A stretch of DNA of 64,000 bases from Streptomyces sp. MMG1121. Its GTDB lineage: Bacteria > Actinomycetota > Actinomycetes > Streptomycetales > Streptomycetaceae. Below are positions 55,179 through 64,000 of this stretch, one piece after another. Location of the stretch: NCBI RefSeq assembly GCF_001280015.1, contig NZ_LGDV01000119.1, positions 62,001-126,000 on the forward strand, read 5' to 3'. The notes beneath the pieces are model-generated. The model had not been told where the DNA came from, made no database searches, and saw only the letters and a program-made list of their open reading frames with translations. The position numbers and the translations under genes are program-made. Numbering within the stretch: the first letter of the stretch is position 1; each line of letters starts with the position of its first letter.

Positions 55179-55399
55179 GCCGCCGGCCCGGTCCGGGCGT
55201 CTTCCCGACCACCTGGGACGCCGTGCACCAGGACGTCACGACCGGCCCCGCCCAGGGCGCCCGGCAGGGCGGCCTGGGCCGGGACACGGGCAAGGACGGC
55301 ACCCGGTGCCGCAGTACCTCACCCGGGCCGCCCCGCCGACGCCGCGACGGTGGCCCGGCGCTCACGCGTCCAGCACCGGGCGCGCCAGGCCCGCGGGGC

Positions 55400-56092
55400 C
55401 TACCGGGAGCGCAGGGCGTGCAGGACCTCGACCCGGTTCGTCGTGATCGAGTCGACGCCCAGGTCCAGCAGTCGGCTCATCGAGCGGCGGGTGTCCGGGG
55501 TCCAGACGGACAGCAGGTGGCCGTCGTGGTGGACGCGGGCCGCGAGGTCGCGGGTCACCAGCGAGAAGCGGTAGTTGAGCCAGCGCGGTCGGACCACGTC
55601 GAGCAGCGCCGGCCGGGGCGGGGCGAGGGTGGTCCAGGTCAGGGCGATCTCGGCGGCCGGGTCGGCGGCGCGGACGGCGAGCATGGCGTCGGCGTGCGCG
55701 CAGTAGTAGACGCGGTCCCGCGCCCCGCTCTGCCGGACCACGTCCATGACCCGGTCCACCACCTTGCGGTCGACCCGTCCGCACAGGTCCACCATCACCC
55801 GGCTGTCGCCGGTCGCGGCCAGTGCCTCGGCGAGCGTCGGCACGCCGCCCGAGGTGAGCCCGCGCACCTCCTCGGCGGACAGCGCGCCGAGCGGCCGGTC
55901 GAGTTCCCACAGCCGCTTGAGCGTCTCGTCGTGCAACAGCACGGGGACGCCGTCACGGGTGAGCCGTACGTCGATCTCGACCGCGTCCGCGCCCTGGTCG
56001 AGCGCGGAACGCAGCGAGTCGGTCGTGTTCTCGCGAAAGCGGTAGGGGTCGCCGCGATGGGCCACGGCGGTCACGGTCTGCATGGCCCCCAT
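55400..56092 (-). CDS. Glycerophosphodiester phosphodiesterase
   Basis: 230 residues (ATG 56092; ATG 56083 is also possible). GDPD TIM barrel with the catalytic block VAHRGDPYRFRENT and EIDVRLTRDGVPVLLHD, and the closing LGVDSITTNRVEVL. It lacks a signal peptide, so it is probably cytoplasmic, hydrolysing glycerophosphodiesters to glycerol-3-phosphate. It lies 18 bases after the adenosine deaminase gene on the same strand, likely cotranscribed. Confidence 0.9.
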   Translation of the reverse strand: MGAMQTVTAVAHRGDPYRFRENTTDSLRSALDQGADAVEIDVRLTRDGVPVLLHDETLKRLWELDRPLGALSAEEVRGLTSGGVPTLAEALAATGDSRVMVDLCGRVDRKVVDRVMDVVRQSGARDRVYYCAHADAMLAVRAADPAAEIALTWTTLAPPRPALLDVVRPRWLNYRFSLVTRDLAARVHHDGHLLSVWTPDTRRSMSRLLDLGVDSITTNRVEVLHALRSR

Positions 56093-56110
56093 TGTGGCGG
56101 GGGCACGGGT

Positions 56111-57181
56111 TCAGCGGGCGAGCCAGGCGGTGGTGTACGTGTCGATCTCCGCCGCGATCCGCGCCTTGCCCGGCGCGTCCAGGAAGGACGCCTCGACGGC
56201 GTTCCTGGCGAGGTCGGCGAGGCCGCGCTCGTCCAGGTCCAGCAGCCGGGCCGCCACCGCGTACTCGTTGTTGAGGTCGGTGCCGAACATCGGCGGGTCG
56301 TCGGAGTTGATCGTGACCAGCACCCCGGCCCGCGTGAACTCCTTGATCGGGTGCTCGTCCAGGGTGCGCACCGCGCGGGTGGCGATGTTGGAGGTCGGGC
56401 AGACCTCCAGCGGGATGCGGTGCTCGGCGAGGTGGGCGAGCAGCTCCGGGTCCTGCGCGGAACTGGTGCCGTGCCCGATCCGCTCGGCGCGCAGCTCGGT
56501 CAGCGCGTCCCACACGGTCTGTGGGCCGGTCGTCTCGCCGGCGTGCGGCACGGAGTGCAGACCGGCGGAGATGGCACGGTCGAAGTACGGCTTGAACTGC
56601 GGCCGGGGTACACCGATCTCGGGCCCGCCGAGCCCGAACGACACCAGGCCCTCCGGCCGGATCCGGTCGTCCGTGGCCAGCCGGGCCGTCTCCTCGGCGG
56701 AATCCAGCCCGGCCTCGCCGGGAATGTCGAAGCACCAGCGCAGTACGGTCCCGAACTCGGCCTCGGCCGCTTTGCGGGCGTCCTCGATGGCCGCCATGAA
56801 GGCCATCGCGTCGATGCCGCGCCGCGTGGAGGAGAAGGGGGTGATGGTCAGCTCGGCGTACCGCACCTGCTGTCGGGCCAGGTCACGGGCCACCTCGTAG
56901 GTGAGCAGCCGGACGTCCTCGGGGGTGCGGATCAGGTCGACCACCGACAGATACACCTCGATGAAGTGCGCGAAGTCGGTGAAGGTGAAGAAGTCGGCCA
57001 GGGCCTCGGGGTCGCTGGGGACCTTGGAGTCGGCGTGCCGGGCGGCCAGTTCCGAGACGATGCGGGGGGAGGCCGAGCCGACGTGGTGGACGTGCAGTTC
57101 GGCTTTGGGGAGGCCGGCGATGAAGGTCCGCAGATCGCGGTCTGCCGTGCCGGTGGCGAGTGCGGAGCTGTGGTCGGTCAA
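56111..57181 (-). CDS. add: Adenosine deaminase
   Basis: 356 residues. It begins at TTG (57181), supported by GGGGAGG six bases upstream; this is a rare start codon in the window. Amidohydrolase zinc ligands and catalytic residues are visible: ELHVHHVGSAS, VPHAGETTG, ERIGHGTS and TINSDDPPMF. It converts adenosine to inosine. It is followed by the GDPD gene. The start HVHH is slightly different from the HLHL of many deaminases but common in actinobacteria. Confidence 0.92.
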   Translation of the reverse strand: MTDHSSALATGTADRDLRTFIAGLPKAELHVHHVGSASPRIVSELAARHADSKVPSDPEALADFFTFTDFAHFIEVYLSVVDLIRTPEDVRLLTYEVARDLARQQVRYAELTITPFSSTRRGIDAMAFMAAIEDARKAAEAEFGTVLRWCFDIPGEAGLDSAEETARLATDDRIRPEGLVSFGLGGPEIGVPRPQFKPYFDRAISAGLHSVPHAGETTGPQTVWDALTELRAERIGHGTSSAQDPELLAHLAEHRIPLEVCPTSNIATRAVRTLDEHPIKEFTRAGVLVTINSDDPPMFGTDLNNEYAVAARLLDLDERGLADLARNAVEASFLDAPGKARIAAEIDTYTTAWLAR

Positions 57182-57342
57182 GGGGTCCTCCCCGGGACGG
57201 GCGCCCGCGGACCGGAAGCGTGGTGCGGGCGTGGTGATCGGCTGATCGATTGCGCGGGATCATCGTAGGCCCCGGCCCGTGCCGTCCGGAGCGGCGGCGG
57301 CCCGTAGCATGAGGCACAGCCGTTCGAGGGGGTTACGTTCAG

Positions 57343-58152
57343 ATGTCCGACGAGGTGCCGCGGTCCATGCCACCGGAGCAGCAGCCCGCCGGCGGGCGGC
57401 CCGAGTCCCCCGGGGTGCCGCTGGGCAAGTCCGCGGACGCGACGCCGACGGCCCCGCAGGCCCCGGCTCCGGGCGGCCCCGGACCCGGCTCCGTCCACGA
57501 TCAGCAGACGCTGATCTCGGTGCCGACTGACGCGGTCCCCTCGACCTGGGCCCCGCCCTCCGCAGGCCCCGCGTCCGCGGCGAACCCCTTCGCGCCCCCC
57601 GCCGACCCGTACGCCCCGCCGACGGCCACCCCGATGGCGACTCCGTACGCGCCCCCGACCGCCCCCGCGAACCCGTACGCCCCGCCCGCCGGCACGGCGC
57701 TGCCGTACGCCCCGCCCGTCGGACAGTACCCGGCGACCGAGCCCGTGCCCCCGCCGCCCATCGCGCCCGACGGCCCCGGCCAGGTGCCGTACGGCTACCC
57801 GGGCACGCCGTCGGCCTACGGCTACCCGGGCGGCGGGACGCAGCTGTCCTACCCCGGCGCCTACCCGGCCGCGAACGGCTACGGCTGGCCCGGCATGCAG
57901 CCGGCCCCGAGCAACGGTCTGGGCACCGCCGCCCTGGTGTGCGGCATCCTGGCCGCGGTCGGCTTCCTGATGTGGCCGATCGCCCTGGTGCTGGGCATCC
58001 TCGCGATCATCTTCGGCGCGATCGGCCGCGGGAAGGCGAAGCGGGGCGAGGCGACGAACCCGGGCATGGCGCTGGCGGGGCTCATCTGCGGCGTGGCGGG
58101 CATCGTGCTGATGGTCGGCTTCTACGGTGTCGTCATCGCCGCCGCCACGTAG
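57343..58152 (+). CDS. DUF4190 membrane protein with Pro-rich N-terminus
   Basis: 269 residues. The first ~180 residues are Pro/Ala/Tyr-rich with repeated NPYAPP/PYAPP motifs and probably disordered. The last ~80 form a DUF4190 domain: two membrane helices (ALVCGILAAVGFLMWPIALVLGILAIIFG region and LAGLICGVAGIVLMVGFYG) separated by a short basic loop GRGKAKRGEATNPG. Function unknown. GAGGGGG precedes the start, and TAGCAT at ~57306 may be its -10 box. Confidence 0.85.
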   Translation: MSDEVPRSMPPEQQPAGGRPESPGVPLGKSADATPTAPQAPAPGGPGPGSVHDQQTLISVPTDAVPSTWAPPSAGPASAANPFAPPADPYAPPTATPMATPYAPPTAPANPYAPPAGTALPYAPPVGQYPATEPVPPPPIAPDGPGQVPYGYPGTPSAYGYPGGGTQLSYPGAYPAANGYGWPGMQPAPSNGLGTAALVCGILAAVGFLMWPIALVLGILAIIFGAIGRGKAKRGEATNPGMALAGLICGVAGIVLMVGFYGVVIAAAT

Positions 58153-58232
58153 CCCTCGCCCTGCCCCGCGTCCTCGGTGACGGCCTGCGGCGACGAGGCC
58201 GCGTGTCGGCACGGCCCCGCGCCCCGGTCCGC

Positions 58233-58790
58233 TCAGGCCGCCGCCAGCCTCTCCCGCGCCGCCATCAGCGCGAACCCCAGCAGATTCGGCCCCCGCCACC
58301 GCTGCGGATCCATCGCCGCCTCGTCACTCGCCGCGAGTCCGATACCCCATACCCGGTCCACAGGGCTCGCCTCGACCAGCACACGGTCACCGGTGCCGAG
58401 GAGGAACGCGCGCAGCGCGTCGTCGGCGGCGAACTTGTGCACGCTGCCCTCGACCACGATCCGGAACCGCTCCCGCTCCCATATCGCCTCGTCGAAGCCC
58501 CGGACCAGCCGCCCGGCCTTCTTCGCCTCGGCGGGATGCCCCGCGGCCAGCACCTCGCGCTCCGCCGCAGCGTCCGCGAACAGCCGGGCCTTGCCCGCCA
58601 TCATCCAGTGCTCCGCCGTCGCGTACTCCACACCGTCCACCACGAAGGGTGACGGCCACCACTGGCTCAGACAGCCCGAGCCGATGCTGCCGTCCTTCCG
58701 CGGCCGGTGCCCCCAGAAGTGGAGGTACTTGATGTGGGCCCCTGCCCGGACCTCGCTGATCAGGGCTTCCACCCCGTCGATCTTCCCCAT
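58233..58790 (-). CDS. NADAR family protein (YbiA-like)
   Basis: 185 residues from the ATG at 58790 (a GTG at 58820 is in frame). NADAR motifs are intact: LHFWGHRP, EYATAEHWMMAGKARLF, SPVDRVWGIGL and WRGPNLLGFALMAAR. Known members hydrolyse N-glycosidic bonds of riboflavin-pathway intermediates or remove ADP-ribose from guanine in DNA. No toxin partner or riboflavin gene is adjacent. It converges with the DUF4190 gene. Confidence 0.9.
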   Translation of the reverse strand: MGKIDGVEALISEVRAGAHIKYLHFWGHRPRKDGSIGSGCLSQWWPSPFVVDGVEYATAEHWMMAGKARLFADAAAEREVLAAGHPAEAKKAGRLVRGFDEAIWERERFRIVVEGSVHKFAADDALRAFLLGTGDRVLVEASPVDRVWGIGLAASDEAAMDPQRWRGPNLLGFALMAARERLAAA

Positions 58791-58998
58791 GCACGCGAGT
58801 GTGGCACGCACCACTGACACTCCGTCCGTCCTTTTCCATTGCGACTCGACACCTGGTCGACAGATTCCGTCGCGTAACCAAAAGGCAACAACGGAATCAC
58901 TTGTTGGAGTCCTATTGCTCTGTCAGGATCGGCACTCAAATCGAGCTGGAGCTACGCCACCCACCCCCGGGACGGGGCGTACGGCGGAGGAGAGCGAC

Positions 58999-60534
58999 AT
59001 GCACAACCCGGGCATTGCCACCCCGGAACGATTCCCCGCGCAGGACCGATTCGCCGAAGGCGCGCAGTTCATCGCGGGCCGCCAGGCGAAGGGTTCCTCG
59101 GGCCGTACCCACGCCGTGGTCGACCCCGCCACCGGGGAGGAGGTGTACACCTACGAACTGGCCGGCGCCGACGACGTCGACGCGGCCGTGGCCGCCGCGC
59201 GCGAGGCGTTCCCGGGCTGGGCCGCGGCCACTCCGGGCGAGCGCTCCGAGGCCATGCACCGCTTCGCCGCCGTGCTCGCCGACCGCGCCGAGGAGCTGGC
59301 CCGCGCCGAGTCACTGCAGTGCGGCAAGCCGCTGAAGCTGACCCGCGAGTTCGACGTGCCGGGCACCATCGACAACACCGCCTTCTTCGCGGGCGCCGCC
59401 CGGCATCTGCAGGGCCAGTCCGCCGGCGAGTACTCCGGTGACCACACGTCGTACGTCCGGCGCGAGCCGATCGGCGTCGTCGGGTCCATCGCGCCCTGGA
59501 ACTACCCCCTCCAGATGGCCGCCTGGAAGATCCTCCCGGCGATCGCCGCGGGCAACACCATCGTGCTCAAGCCCGCCGAGCTGACCCCGCTCACCTCGCT
59601 GCTGTTCGCGCGGGCCGCGACCGACGCCGGAATCCCGGACGGGGTCATCAACATCGTCACGGGCACCGGCAAGGAGGCGGGCGAGCATCTGATCGGTCAC
59701 CCCGACGTCGCCATGACCTCCTTCACCGGGTCCACGGCCGTCGGCAAGCGGGTCGCCGAGATCGCCACCGCCACCGTCAAGCGCCTGCATCTGGAGCTGG
59801 GCGGCAAGGCGCCCTTCGTGGTGTTCGACGACGCCGACCTGGAGGCCGCCGCGAACGGGGCCGTCGCCGGTGCGCTCATCAACACCGGCCAGGACTGCAC
59901 GGCCGCCACGCGCGCGTACGTGCAGCGACCGCTGTACGAGGCGTTCGTGGAGCGCACCGCGGCGCTGATGGAGACCGTACGGCTGGGCGATCCCTTCGCT
60001 CCCGGCACCGACCTCGGACCGCTCATCTCGCACGTCCAGCGGGACCGGGTCGCCGCGTTCGTGGACCGCGCGCGTGCCTACGCGCGCGTGGTGACCGGCG
60101 GCGAGGCCCCGAAGGGCGCGCTGGAGAAGGGCGCCTACTACCGGCCGACGCTGATCGCGGGCGCGGCCCAGGACAGCGAGATCGTCCAGTCCGAGATCTT
60201 CGGGCCGGTTCTGGTGGTCCTGCCGTTCGACACGGATGATGAAGGGATCCGGCTGGCCAACGACACCCCGTACGGCCTCGCCGCCTCCGCCTGGAGCGGC
60301 AACGTCTACCGGGCCAATCGCGCCACCCGCGAGATCAAGGCGGGCTGTGTGTGGATCAACGACCACATCCCGATCATCAGCGAGATGCCGCACGGCGGCT
60401 ACAAGGCGTCCGGCTTCGGCAAGGACATGTCGGTGTATTCCTTCGAGGAGTACACGCAGGTCAAGCACGTAATGTTCGACAACACCGCGGTGGCCAGGAA
60501 GGACTGGCACCGCACCGTCTTCGGGGACCGCTAA
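58999..60534 (+). CDS. Aldehyde dehydrogenase, second polyamine-locus copy
   Basis: 511 residues from the ATG at 58999 with GGAGGAGAG upstream. ALDH signatures: [19 protein letters not shown], catalytic Glu in LELGGKAPF and catalytic Cys in [11 protein letters not shown]. It resembles gamma-aminobutyraldehyde/betaine aldehyde dehydrogenases and is a clear paralogue of the enzyme at 40149-41585, with an extra N-terminal ~25 residues and a longer C-terminus. It heads a polyamine uptake operon. Confidence 0.9.
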   Translation: MHNPGIATPERFPAQDRFAEGAQFIAGRQAKGSSGRTHAVVDPATGEEVYTYELAGADDVDAAVAAAREAFPGWAAATPGERSEAMHRFAAVLADRAEELARAESLQCGKPLKLTREFDVPGTIDNTAFFAGAARHLQGQSAGEYSGDHTSYVRREPIGVVGSIAPWNYPLQMAAWKILPAIAAGNTIVLKPAELTPLTSLLFARAATDAGIPDGVINIVTGTGKEAGEHLIGHPDVAMTSFTGSTAVGKRVAEIATATVKRLHLELGGKAPFVVFDDADLEAAANGAVAGALINTGQDCTAATRAYVQRPLYEAFVERTAALMETVRLGDPFAPGTDLGPLISHVQRDRVAAFVDRARAYARVVTGGEAPKGALEKGAYYRPTLIAGAAQDSEIVQSEIFGPVLVVLPFDTDDEGIRLANDTPYGLAASAWSGNVYRANRATREIKAGCVWINDHIPIISEMPHGGYKASGFGKDMSVYSFEEYTQVKHVMFDNTAVARKDWHRTVFGDR

Positions 60535-60586
60535 GCAACCGCCGGCCACCGACCAGGCCGACCCCTCCCGAAAGGGCACCACGCGC

Positions 60587-61830
60587 ATGGAGCACTACGA
60601 GCCCCACCGCCTGACCCCGGCCGACGCGGCCGCCATGCGGCGCGGCCCGCGCGCCGGCCGCGCGTACCTGACCCGCCGGTCGCTGCTGCGCGCCTCGGCG
60701 GGCGGTGCGCTCGCGGTCGGCGGCCTCGGGGCGCTGAGCGCCTGCGGGATCCCCGCGGCGACCAAGACACAGGGCGGTGTGTCCGCCGACGACCACTCGG
60801 CCACGGAGAAGACCGTCAACTTCTCCAACTGGCCCGAGTACATCGACGCGGACAAGACCGGCAAGCGCCATCCCACGCTCGACGCCTTCACCAGGCGGAC
60901 CGGCATCCAGGTCAAGTACACCGAGGACATCAACGACAACGACGAGTTCTTCGGCAAGATCCAGCCCGAGCTGGCCGCCGGCCACGACACCGGCCGCGAC
61001 CTCATCGTGCTCACCGACTGGCTGGCCGCCCGCATGATCCGGCTCGGGTACGTCCAGAAACTGGACGCGTCCAACCTGCCGCACGCCTTCGCCAACCTCT
61101 CGGACCAGTTCCGGGACCCCGACTGGGACCCGGGCCGCGCCTACTCGTACCCCTGGCAGGGCATCTCGACCGTCATCGCCTACAACAAGAAGGCGCTCGA
61201 CGGCATCGAGGTGAAGTCGGTCTCCGACCTGCTGGACAACCCCGGGCTCAAGGGCCGGGTCGGCTTCCTGACCGAGATGCGCGACAGCGTCGGCATGACG
61301 ATGCTCGACATGGGCATGGACCCGGCGAAGTTCACCGACGACGACTTCGACGCGGTGATCGCCCGCCTCCAGAAGGCCGTCGACAAGGGCCAGATCCGCC
61401 GCTTCACCGGCAACGACTACACGTCGGACCTCGCCAAGGGCGACTTCGCCGCGTGCATCGCCTGGGGCGGCGACATCGTCCAGCTCCAGGCGGACAGCCC
61501 GGACGTCGGCTACGTCATCCCTGCGGCCGGCTACATGACGTCGACCGACAACCTGCTTATCCCCAACAAGGCGCGCCACAAGACGAACGCCGAGCGGCTC
61601 ATCGACTACTACTACGAGCCCGAGCCCGCCGCGGAGCTGGCCGCCTACATCAACTACGTGAGCCCCGTCGCCGGAGTACAGCCCTATCTTGCGAAGATCG
61701 ACAAATCGGCGGCGAACAACCCGCTGATCATTCCCGACAAGGCCATGCAGGCGAAGTCCCATGCCTTCCGCGCGCTGACGCAGAAGGAAGAGACGGCCTA
61801 CCAGCAGAAGTTCTCGAAGCTCACAGGGGC

Positions 61831-61834
<4 letters not shown>
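60587..61834 (+). CDS. Polyamine ABC transporter substrate-binding lipoprotein (PotD-like), second copy
   Basis: 415 residues. Tat motif TRRSLLRAS and lipobox LSAC lead into a PotD-type binding protein (NFSNWPEYIDADK, YTEDINDNDEFFGKI, CIAWGGDIVQLQADSP). Paralogous to the protein at 41775-42968 but with a longer N-terminus. It lies 52 bases after the ALDH and overlaps the ATPase start (GTGA). It delivers putrescine/spermidine to PotB/PotC. Confidence 0.9.
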
Positions 61835-62993
<1,159 letters not shown>

Positions 62994-62994
<1 letters not shown>

Positions 62995-63920
62995 TGTCGA
63001 CGCTCACCGAGGCACCACCCCCGCTCGCCCCGGCCAAGGAGACCAAGCCCGTGCGCAGGCGCGGCCGGTTCACCCCGTACTGGCTGCTGCTGCCCGGCCT
63101 GCTGTGGCTGATCGTCTTCTTCGCGCTGCCCCTGGTCTACCAGGCCTCCACGTCCGTGCAGACGGGCTCGCTGGAGGAGGGCTACAAGGTCACCTGGCAC
63201 TTCGTGACCTACTGGAACGCGCTGAGCGAGTACTGGCCGCAGTTCCTGCGGTCCGTCTTCTACGCGGCCGGGGCCACCGTGCTGTGCCTGCTGCTCGGCT
63301 ACCCGCTGGCCTATCTGATCGCCTTCCGCGCGGGCCGCTGGCGCAACCTGATCATGATCCTGGTGATCGCGCCGTTCTTCACCAGCTTCCTGATCCGCAC
63401 GCTGGCCTGGAAGACGATCCTCGCCGACAACGGCCCGGTCGTGCACACCCTGAACTCGCTGCACGTCCTGGACCTCACCAACTGGCTCGGCTGGACGGCC
63501 GGCGACCGCGTCCTCGCCACACCGCTCGCGGTGGTGTGCGGACTGACGTACAACTTCCTGCCGTTCATGATCCTGCCGCTGTACACCTCGCTGGAGCGGA
63601 TCGACGGCCGGCTGCACGAGGCGGCCGGCGATCTGTACGCCAGGCCGTGGACCACCTTCCGCAAGGTGACCTTCCCGCTGTCGATGCCGGGCGTGGTCTC
63701 CGGCACGCTGCTGACGTTCATCCCGGCGGCCGGTGACTACGTCAACTCCGAACTGCTCGGTTCCACCGACACGCGCATGATCGGAAATGTGATCCAGACG
63801 CAGTTCCTGCGCATCCTGGACTATCCGACCGCCGCCGCTCTCTCCTTCATTCTCATGGCCGCCATCCTGGCCATGGTCACGATCTACATCCGCCGGTCCG
63901 GGACGGAGGACCTGGTCTAA
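62994..63920 (+). CDS. potB: Polyamine ABC transporter permease PotB
   Basis: 308 residues. Six membrane helices; the EAA loop is HEAAGDLYARPWTTFRKVTFP. The PotB-type segment FFTSFLIRTLAWKTIL is present. It pairs with the following permease to form the channel. Coupled to potA by TGATG, and the next gene starts directly after its TAA. Confidence 0.92.
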
Positions 63921-64000
63921 ATGCCCTTCGTCACCTGGCTCAAGCGCCAACTCGTCGTCATAGCGGGACTGCTGACGCTCGCCTATCTGCTGCTGCCGAA
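63921..64000 (+). CDS. potC: Polyamine ABC transporter permease PotC, N-terminal part (cut by window end)
   Basis: Only 26 codons are visible, beginning MPFVTWLKRQLVVIAGLL and continuing into a first membrane helix. Position directly after potB identifies it as the second permease of the system. Confidence 0.8.
   Translation, partial: MPFVTWLKRQLVVIAGLLTLAYLLLP

Overview
The window is chromosomal DNA of a Streptomyces species. The G+C content is very high, GTG starts are common and ATGA/TGATG gene overlaps are frequent. The gene order matches the Streptomyces core: amtB-glnK-glnD, ffh, rpsP-KH-rimM-trmD-rplS, four consecutive type I signal peptidases (sipW/X/Y/Z), yraN-comM-dprA, whiG, and rpsB-tsf-pyrH-frr-cdsA. 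I see no tRNA, rRNA, insertion sequence or CRISPR array.

Layout. 1-7.1 kb: nitrogen signalling (AmtB, the PII protein GlnK, the PII-modifying GlnD), SRP GTPase Ffh, and an FtsH-type protease. 7.1-9.1 kb: a convergent methyltransferase and a SprT-like zinc protein with an apparent ECF-type promoter. 9.4-16.4 kb: the S16/KH/RimM/TrmD/L19 operon, then the signal peptidase cluster and a NUDIX hydrolase. 16.4-21.9 kb: DUF2469, YraN, ComM-like, DprA, the sporulation sigma factor WhiG and a TetR regulator. 21.9-27.5 kb: a secreted M23 protein, then translation and lipid genes. 27.6-34.3 kb: YceI, RlmN, and a TPP-riboswitch-controlled thiamine ABC transporter. 34.3-38 kb: an LAETG sortase substrate, a VOC protein and an unusual ABC pair. 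38.1-43 kb and 59-64 kb: two parts of a polyamine/putrescine uptake and catabolism locus (aminotransferase, Lrp regulator, two aldehyde dehydrogenases, two Tat-lipoprotein binding proteins, PotA/PotB/PotC).

Between those two polyamine parts lies an accessory minus-strand operon of nine genes (52895 down to 43099). In order of transcription it encodes a fungal-type GH15 glucoamylase without a signal peptide, a GMC dehydrogenase large subunit with an Fe-S-type cysteine cluster, a diiron ferritin-like protein, a sugar-dehydrogenase small subunit, an IolE-like TIM barrel, a second metal-binding TIM barrel, a metallo-beta-lactamase-fold hydrolase, a ThDP 2-oxoacid decarboxylase and an EthD-like protein. 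Most junctions overlap or are short, so the genes are probably one co-regulated unit. The best reading is an intracellular route that releases and/or oxidises a glycoside or cyclitol, then eliminates, hydrolyses and decarboxylates the product. Its substrate is unknown. The distal genes (43.4-46 kb) look less G+C-rich than the promoter-proximal ones, which suggests a composite, horizontally acquired island. This is the strongest candidate for an undescribed system here.

Around the island lie an A+T-richer gene-free stretch (52.9-53.7 kb), an unrecognised small protein, a membrane protein behind a TTGAAC/GTTCAA operator-like palindrome, and the remnant of a serine hydrolase gene. GDPD phosphodiesterase, adenosine deaminase, a DUF4190 protein and a NADAR protein follow before the second polyamine segment.
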